This document shows, piece by piece, positions 4,874 through 6,801 of a DNA stretch of 6,801 nucleotides; positions within the stretch are counted from its first letter, which is position 1; every line of letters begins with the position of its first letter. The position numbers and the translations under genes are program-made. The stretch covers positions 1 to 6,801 of the forward strand of contig JAJRSV010000397.1 of the NCBI GenBank assembly GCA_024278655.1, read 5' to 3'. Origin of the DNA: Bacteroidota bacterium. GTDB lineage: Bacteria > Bacteroidota > Ignavibacteria > Ignavibacteriales > Ignavibacteriaceae. Below the pieces are notes generated by a model. It saw only the letters and a program-made list of their open reading frames with translations, searched no databases and was not told the origin of the DNA.

Positions 4874-6766
4874 ATGAGAAACTTACTCCTGTTATTAATT
4901 GCGGCAAGCTTAGTCAGCGGTAATTTACTAAACGCACAAGATAAAAAACTGAAAACGAAAAAATGGAAAGTAAAATCGTTTGTCATCGAGGAATACGTTC
5001 CTCAATGGGCAAAGAAAGTTGTATGGTATCAGATATTTCCCGAAAGGTTCAGAAACGGAGACCCCGATAACGACCCGACACTCGAAAGCATAAAAGGTGC
5101 TTTCCCTAACGATTCAACCTCGCCCTGGCAAATTCATCCGTGGACATCGGACTGGTACGAACTGCAGCCCTACGAAAAAGAAAACGGTAAAGACATCTGG
5201 TATAACATTCAGCGGAGAAGATACGGCGGCGACTTACAGGGCATTCTCGATAAACTTGATTACCTGCAGGACCTCGGAATTACCGCACTCTATCTGAACC
5301 CGGTGTTCGAAGCACCTTCTGCACACAAGTACGATGCTTCAACATTCCATCATATCGATCCGCATTTCGGTCCCGACCCGGAAGGCGACAAAGAATTAGT
5401 AAAATCTGAAATACCGGACGATCCTTCAACATGGGTGTGGACTTCGGCAGATAAGCTCTTCCTGAAACTTATCGATGAGGTTCATAAAAGAGGAATGAGG
5501 ATAATTATAGACGGTGTGTTCAATCATACCGGAACCGAATTCTGGGCGTTTAAAGATGTTGTAAAGAACCAGCAAAACTCGAAGTATAAAGATTGGTATA
5601 AAATAACTTCGTGGGATGACGAAGAAAAAGGAACCCGGTTCGAATACCAGGGATGGTTCGGAGTAAAGGAACTGCCCGAATTCAATCAGGACGAAAACGG
5701 AATTGCCGACGGTCCGAAGCAGTATATTTTCGATATAACGAAAAGATGGATGGATCCGAACGGCGACGATGATCCTTCGGACGGCATAGACGGCTGGCGG
5801 CTTGATGTTGCATATATGATTCCGCACAGCTTCTGGAAAGAGTGGCACAGAGTTGTTAAGAAGATAAATCCCGATGCATATTTAACCGCCGAAGTAATCG
5901 GCGATATACAATCGATAAAACCTTATACGCGTAAAGATGAGTTCGATGCCGTGATGAACTACAATTTTCTCTTCCTCACAGCCGAATATTTTATCGACGA
6001 CTCCACAGCAATATCAACCACGGAATTTGATGATAAATTGCTTATGCTTCGAAGCTCGTTCCCTATCGGAGTAAGCTACGTGATGCAAAACCTGTTCGAC
6101 AGCCACGACACACAGCGTTTGGCATCGCATATAGTTAACCGCGATAAATACAAAATCCGCAACTGGAATGAAGCGTTTCAGTTAACCAAAGCTATCAACC
6201 CGGATTACGATACGAGAAAGCCGAACGAGGAAGAAATTAACCGGATGAAGTTGATGCTGATATTCCAGATGACATACGTTGGTGCGCCTTATGTTTACTA
6301 CGGCGATGAAGCAGGTATGTGGGGTGCTAACGATCCCGACTGCCGCAAGCCGATGGTTTGGGACGATTTGCAGTACGACCCGGAAGTCTATCTTCCCGAC
6401 CAGACAAAAAGAGCCGTGCCCGATACGGTAGAGTTTAACAAAGAACTGTTCGAATTTTATAAAAAGCTCATTCATATCCGTAACAAATATGAAGCGCTTC
6501 AGTTGGGAACCTTTAAGGTAAGAACCCTGAGCGATAAAGAAGGTGTATATGTTTACGAAAGGGTTTATAAAAACACGAAGATTATCGTTGCTTTAAACAA
6601 AGGTAAAAAGAAACATTTGATTTCACTTTATACACCTTATAAAGGATTCTTCAAAAACCTACTTAATCCGAAACAGAAGATGAGGTCGGCGGGAGGCAAG
6701 CTTGTTTTTAGTCTGCGTCCCGGCGAAGGTAAGATAATATTCAAAGATTTTTCCGATCAGCAGTAA
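4874..6766 (+). CDS. Secreted GH13 alpha-glucanase (alpha-amylase/neopullulanase type)
   Basis: A 630-residue protein with a signal peptide ending about LLNA-Q (residue 21), so it is exported and hydrolyses alpha-glucans (starch, glycogen, maltodextrin or pullulan) outside the cytoplasm. The GH13 barrel starts at about 49 (VVWYQIFPERFRNGD) and has every catalytic motif: region I D213-GVF-N217-H218; region II GWRLD with R309 and the nucleophile D311; region III TAEV with acid/base E340; region IV FDSHD with H411 and D412. YGGDLQGILDKLDYLQDLG and the YYGDE...NDPDCRKPMVW stretch (476-496) point to the neopullulanase/cyclomaltodextrinase side (GH13_20-like). It lacks the N-terminal CBM34 domain usual there, and the region V motif is LPEFN (267-271), not MPKLN. 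There are extra loops at about 64-117 and 167-194. A short C-terminal beta domain covers about 545-630. The ATG follows a weak site (ACGGA). Exact substrate is not settled. Confidence 0.93.
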   Translation: MRNLLLLLIAASLVSGNLLNAQDKKLKTKKWKVKSFVIEEYVPQWAKKVVWYQIFPERFRNGDPDNDPTLESIKGAFPNDSTSPWQIHPWTSDWYELQPYEKENGKDIWYNIQRRRYGGDLQGILDKLDYLQDLGITALYLNPVFEAPSAHKYDASTFHHIDPHFGPDPEGDKELVKSEIPDDPSTWVWTSADKLFLKLIDEVHKRGMRIIIDGVFNHTGTEFWAFKDVVKNQQNSKYKDWYKITSWDDEEKGTRFEYQGWFGVKELPEFNQDENGIADGPKQYIFDITKRWMDPNGDDDPSDGIDGWRLDVAYMIPHSFWKEWHRVVKKINPDAYLTAEVIGDIQSIKPYTRKDEFDAVMNYNFLFLTAEYFIDDSTAISTTEFDDKLLMLRSSFPIGVSYVMQNLFDSHDTQRLASHIVNRDKYKIRNWNEAFQLTKAINPDYDTRKPNEEEINRMKLMLIFQMTYVGAPYVYYGDEAGMWGANDPDCRKPMVWDDLQYDPEVYLPDQTKRAVPDTVEFNKELFEFYKKLIHIRNKYEALQLGTFKVRTLSDKEGVYVYERVYKNTKIIVALNKGKKKHLISLYTPYKGFFKNLLNPKQKMRSAGGKLVFSLRPGEGKIIFKDFSDQQ

Positions 6767-6775
6767 CGGGCAAAT

Positions 6776-6801
6776 TTATTCCGTAACTTTTACATCTTTC
6801 C
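6776..6801 (-). CDS. Possible C-terminal end of a convergent gene (cut by right edge)
   Basis: On the minus strand one frame reads KDVKVTE and then TAA (stop at 6776-6778). It would end 9 bases from the stop of the GH13 gene, in convergent arrangement. The residues are plausible for the end of a beta-sandwich protein, but seven codons are far too few to identify it, and an open frame of this length occurs often by chance. Confidence 0.25.

Noticed and set aside
5426..5848. 140-codon open frame on the minus strand (also 6182-6475 minus and 5097-5297 plus)
   Set aside because: These are shadows inside the GH13 gene, whose catalytic motifs fix the true frame.

Overview
The window looks like an ordinary chromosomal segment from an AT-rich bacterium of the Bacteroidota/Chlorobiota/Ignavibacteriota kind. 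The clues are AT-rich spacers, mostly weak Shine-Dalgarno sites, a MiaA start of the type MSYNLITVLGPTA, a short lipoprotein signal ending FVSC, and a secreted GH13 enzyme and RMDN-like TPR protein of types I associate with that group. This placement is inference from style, not from a marker gene. I see no insertion sequence, CRISPR array, tRNA, rRNA or phage gene.

Left block (minus strand, 1-1973/1985): the first codons of miaA (tRNA dimethylallyltransferase, cut by the left edge) lie 27 bases downstream of a large sensor protein. That sensor has an N-terminal cyclic-nucleotide-binding fold, an acidic linker, a GAF domain and a histidine-kinase-like C-terminus. The ATP-binding boxes of the kinase-like part are badly degraded, so it may be a pseudokinase.

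Middle block (plus strand, 2201-3900): an ECF-type sigma factor overlaps by 4 bases a small soluble zinc-finger (ZAS) anti-sigma factor. An OsmC-family thiol peroxidase-like protein follows 16 bases later, then a rhodanese-domain lipoprotein after a 53-base gap with a good Shine-Dalgarno. The unit ends at a hairpin-plus-T-run terminator that lies inside the 3' end of the next, convergent gene. Together these genes suggest a thiol- or oxidant-responsive sigma unit that carries two sulfur/peroxide proteins. The sensor gene and the sigma gene are divergent and share a spacer of about 215-230 bases.

Right block: an exported TPR protein resembling the RMDN/FAM82 family (minus strand, 3931-4695), with a good Shine-Dalgarno and a plausible sigma-70 promoter, is divergent from a secreted GH13 alpha-amylase/neopullulanase-type glucanase (4874-6766) with all its catalytic residues. 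The last 26 bases may hold the C-terminus of a further convergent minus-strand gene.

No gene-free stretch exceeds 300 bases. I do not find a clearly new multi-gene system. The items most worth a second look are the degenerate kinase-like sensor opposite the sigma/anti-sigma pair, and the sulfur/peroxide cargo of the sigma operon.
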